Below, in pieces: positions 7,224-8,131 of a stretch of DNA of 8,131 nucleotides. The notes beneath the pieces were generated by a model. It was not told the origin of the DNA. It worked only from the letters and a program-made list of their open reading frames with translations, and ran no database searches. This DNA is from Pseudomonadota bacterium (GTDB taxonomy: Bacteria; Pseudomonadota; Gammaproteobacteria; Burkholderiales; Burkholderiaceae_C). The stretch spans positions 1 through 8,131 of the forward strand of contig JAUPTP010000074.1 in the NCBI GenBank assembly GCA_030918015.1. Reading direction: 5' to 3'. Position 1 is the stretch's first letter; every line of letters starts with the position of its first letter. Made by a program: the position numbers and the translations under genes.

Positions 7224-7269
7224 GGAAAAGACCGGCCAATCCCGGGGATTGAACCGGGCAATATTCACG
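7224..7269. repeat. Distal copy of the duplicated spacer block, with a 15-bp palindrome
   Basis: CAATCCC-G-GGGATTG at 7237-7251 is a perfect 7+1+7 dyad, flanked on both sides by CCGG (7232-7235 and 7254-7257). An extra half-site GGATT lies at 7211-7215. The odd-length dyad with almost no loop fits a dimeric protein-binding site better than an RNA hairpin. The block resembles 6911-6983. Confidence 0.5.
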
Positions 7270-7277
7270 CGGTCTTT

Positions 7278-7310
7278 CTGCGGCTGCGGCTGCGGCTGCG
7301 GCTGCGGCTG
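7278..7310. repeat. (CTGCGG)5 hexanucleotide repeat after copy 3
   Basis: Five exact CTGCGG units (7278-7307) plus CTG follow the copy 3 stop by under 30 nt. In the copy 3 transcript they read as CCGCAG repeats in the 3' untranslated part. The pure repeat may vary in number between strains. Confidence 0.9.
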
Positions 7311-7332
7311 CCGGCGCTGCGGGCCCAGCCGC
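7304..7332 (-). terminator. Hairpin just past the copy 3 stop, possible terminator
   Basis: GCGGCTG (7304-7310) pairs perfectly with CAGCCGC (7326-7332) around a 15-nt loop, starting five nucleotides past the copy 3 stop codon on the minus strand. The distal arm is built from the last unit of the CTGCGG repeat. No U-run follows, so the call as terminator is weak. Confidence 0.3.
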
Positions 7333-7337
7333 TGCGC

Positions 7338-8131
7338 TCAGGGGCTTTCGACCGCGCCCAGGTCCGGGCCGCGCCCGGTCACGGGCCGGGCCACGAGTCC
7401 GACCGGTGCCCGGAACTGGTGGCTGGGTCGCAGGGGGGCGCCGGCGGCGTCGCGCAGGCCGGGCGCGGCCGGCAGGTCCAGGGCCGTCAGCGCCGGGCGC
7501 AGGCGGCCGTCCTGGGCCCCGATCGTCGGGGCCGGGCCTTCGATCAGCGGCGCGCCCTCGGTCTTCACCCGGGCGGCCGAGTCCGGGCCCGTGGGCACCC
7601 AGCCGCGGGTGATCGCGTTGGTGCCGACGAACTCGACCGTGCCGCCCTGGTGGGCGATGCGCATCTGCGTGCTGCCCTGGTTGACGAACAGGTTGGCGCC
7701 GGCCCGCACGGTCTGGCGGCTGTCGGGCAGGTCGAAGATGGCCATGTACCAGGCCTGCTGCTGGGTGCTGTTCTGGATCAGGGTGTTGTGGAAGAACTGC
7801 AGCGTGCCGTTGCGGAAGTAGCGCTCGTCGTTGTCGCCGCCCCAGTGGATCAGCTTGACCGAGCCCGCGCCCGGCTGCGAGAAGTCGTTGACGATCAGGT
7901 TGCCGTAGACCCAGGCCTGCCCGTACACGGGGTCCTCGCGCACCGGGCGCACGCCGCCCTCGATCTCGACCAGGTCGAGCGCGCGGGCGGCGGCGGTGAT
8001 GCGGTTGTAGCGCACCACCGTGCCGCTGGAGCGGTCCTTGAGCGACGAGCCGCGCGCGCCCGGGATCAGCGCGCCGATGTCGTTGCCCTCGTAGAGCGCG
8101 CGCGCGGTCTGCATATAGAGGTTGTGCTCCA
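7338..8131 (-). CDS. Beta-helix protein, polysaccharide lyase-like, C-terminal half (array copy 3)
   Basis: Only the last 263 residues are in the window; the frame stays open to the right edge, and the internal Met at 8114 is not taken as the start because EHNLY just upstream already aligns with EHTTY of copy 1. The signature KDRSSG at 8039-8022 followed by VVRYNR matches copies 1 and 2. Later blocks also align: VYGN, YGGDHF-like HWGGDN, FRNGTLQFFHNTL and the C-terminal DLGAVESP. Elsewhere it is clearly more diverged, and the loop after FVNQG is shorter than in the other copies. The role is inferred as for its paralogues: exported polysaccharide lyase-like beta-helix protein, substrate unknown. 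Signal peptide and anchoring cannot be judged. It lies upstream of copy 2 with a 485-nt gap, so shared transcription is doubtful. Confidence 0.8.
   Translation of the reverse strand, partial: EHNLYMQTARALYEGNDIGALIPGARGSSLKDRSSGTVVRYNRITAAARALDLVEIEGGVRPVREDPVYGQAWVYGNLIVNDFSQPGAGSVKLIHWGGDNDERYFRNGTLQFFHNTLIQNSTQQQAWYMAIFDLPDSRQTVRAGANLFVNQGSTQMRIAHQGGTVEFVGTNAITRGWVPTGPDSAARVKTEGAPLIEGPAPTIGAQDGRLRPALTALDLPAAPGLRDAAGAPLRPSHQFRAPVGLVARPVTGRGPDLGAVESP

Larger units (their letters stand above)
6853..7337. promoter_or_regulatory. 485-nt spacer upstream of copy 2 and downstream of copy 3
   Basis: No credible gene is seen; open frames across it have no recognisable protein features and overlap copy 2 or copy 3 in other frames. 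It should hold the copy 2 promoter and the end of the copy 3 transcript. It contains a CTGTAACAG palindrome, a 15-bp dyad CAATCCC-G-GGGATTG, further CAATCC half-sites, a partly duplicated block, and a hexanucleotide repeat next to the copy 3 stop, each listed separately. TTGTCA (7000-6995, minus strand) resembles a -35 box, but no matching -10 lies at the right distance. Confidence 0.55.

Noticed and set aside
6756..7268. Minus-strand frame of 170 codons spanning the spacer upstream of copy 2
   Set aside because: It overlaps the start of copy 2 in another frame, has no domain or paralogue in the other spacer, and covers the palindromes; judged non-coding.
7278..7310. Short tandem repeats considered as a CRISPR-like array
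   Set aside because: Units are six bases with no spacers and no cas genes; it is a microsatellite-like repeat.
3054..8131. Insertion sequence or phage origin for the array
   Set aside because: No transposase, integrase, terminal inverted repeats, tRNA or target-site duplication is visible in the window.

Overview
The window is G+C-rich, roughly two thirds or more by eye, and tightly coded. The gene pair at its left end, argH divergent from an AlgZ/AlgR-type two-component system, is the arrangement known from Pseudomonas and from many beta-proteobacteria. With the codon use and protein style, this suggests a Burkholderiales-type bacterium, possibly near Rubrivivax, Leptothrix, Sphaerotilus or Ideonella. 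That placement is inference; no ribosomal marker is present.

Layout. Positions 1-1055 (minus) hold the N-terminal three quarters of argininosuccinate lyase, argH, running off the left edge. A 117-nt divergent promoter region follows. Positions 1173-2207 and 2231-3037 (plus) hold a four-helix membrane sensor kinase of the LytS/AlgZ class and its receiver-LytTR response regulator (AlgR type), evidently one operon. Only 16 nt after the regulator, coding switches to the minus strand for the rest of the window. That part is a tandem array of three paralogous exported proteins predicted to fold as right-handed parallel beta-helices, the fold of polysaccharide lyases: 3054-4703 (lipoprotein), 5104-6852 (Sec-secreted with a long Thr/Gly linker) and 7338 to beyond 8131 (C-terminal half only). 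They are separated by unusually long gaps of 400 and 485 nt that carry palindromes, repeated half-sites and hairpins.

How the genes may work together. AlgZ/AlgR systems control exopolysaccharide and surface traits in pseudomonads. Three exported, probably polysaccharide-acting proteins beside this regulator suggest a locus that trims, degrades or binds an extracellular polysaccharide such as the cell's own capsule, sheath or biofilm matrix, or a foreign uronan. The array also sits where hemC commonly follows algR, so it looks like an accessory insertion or expansion. No gene in the array matches an enzyme whose activity can be named from sequence alone, so substrate and catalysis remain open.

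The array is the main candidate for something undescribed. All three copies keep a KDRS(A/S)G...VVRYNR signature. The two complete copies share four cysteines and a DNA stretch that is 98 of 101 bases identical, yet have different export and anchoring modules. The spacers share a CTGTAACAG palindrome, and the longer one contains further repeated operator-like elements.
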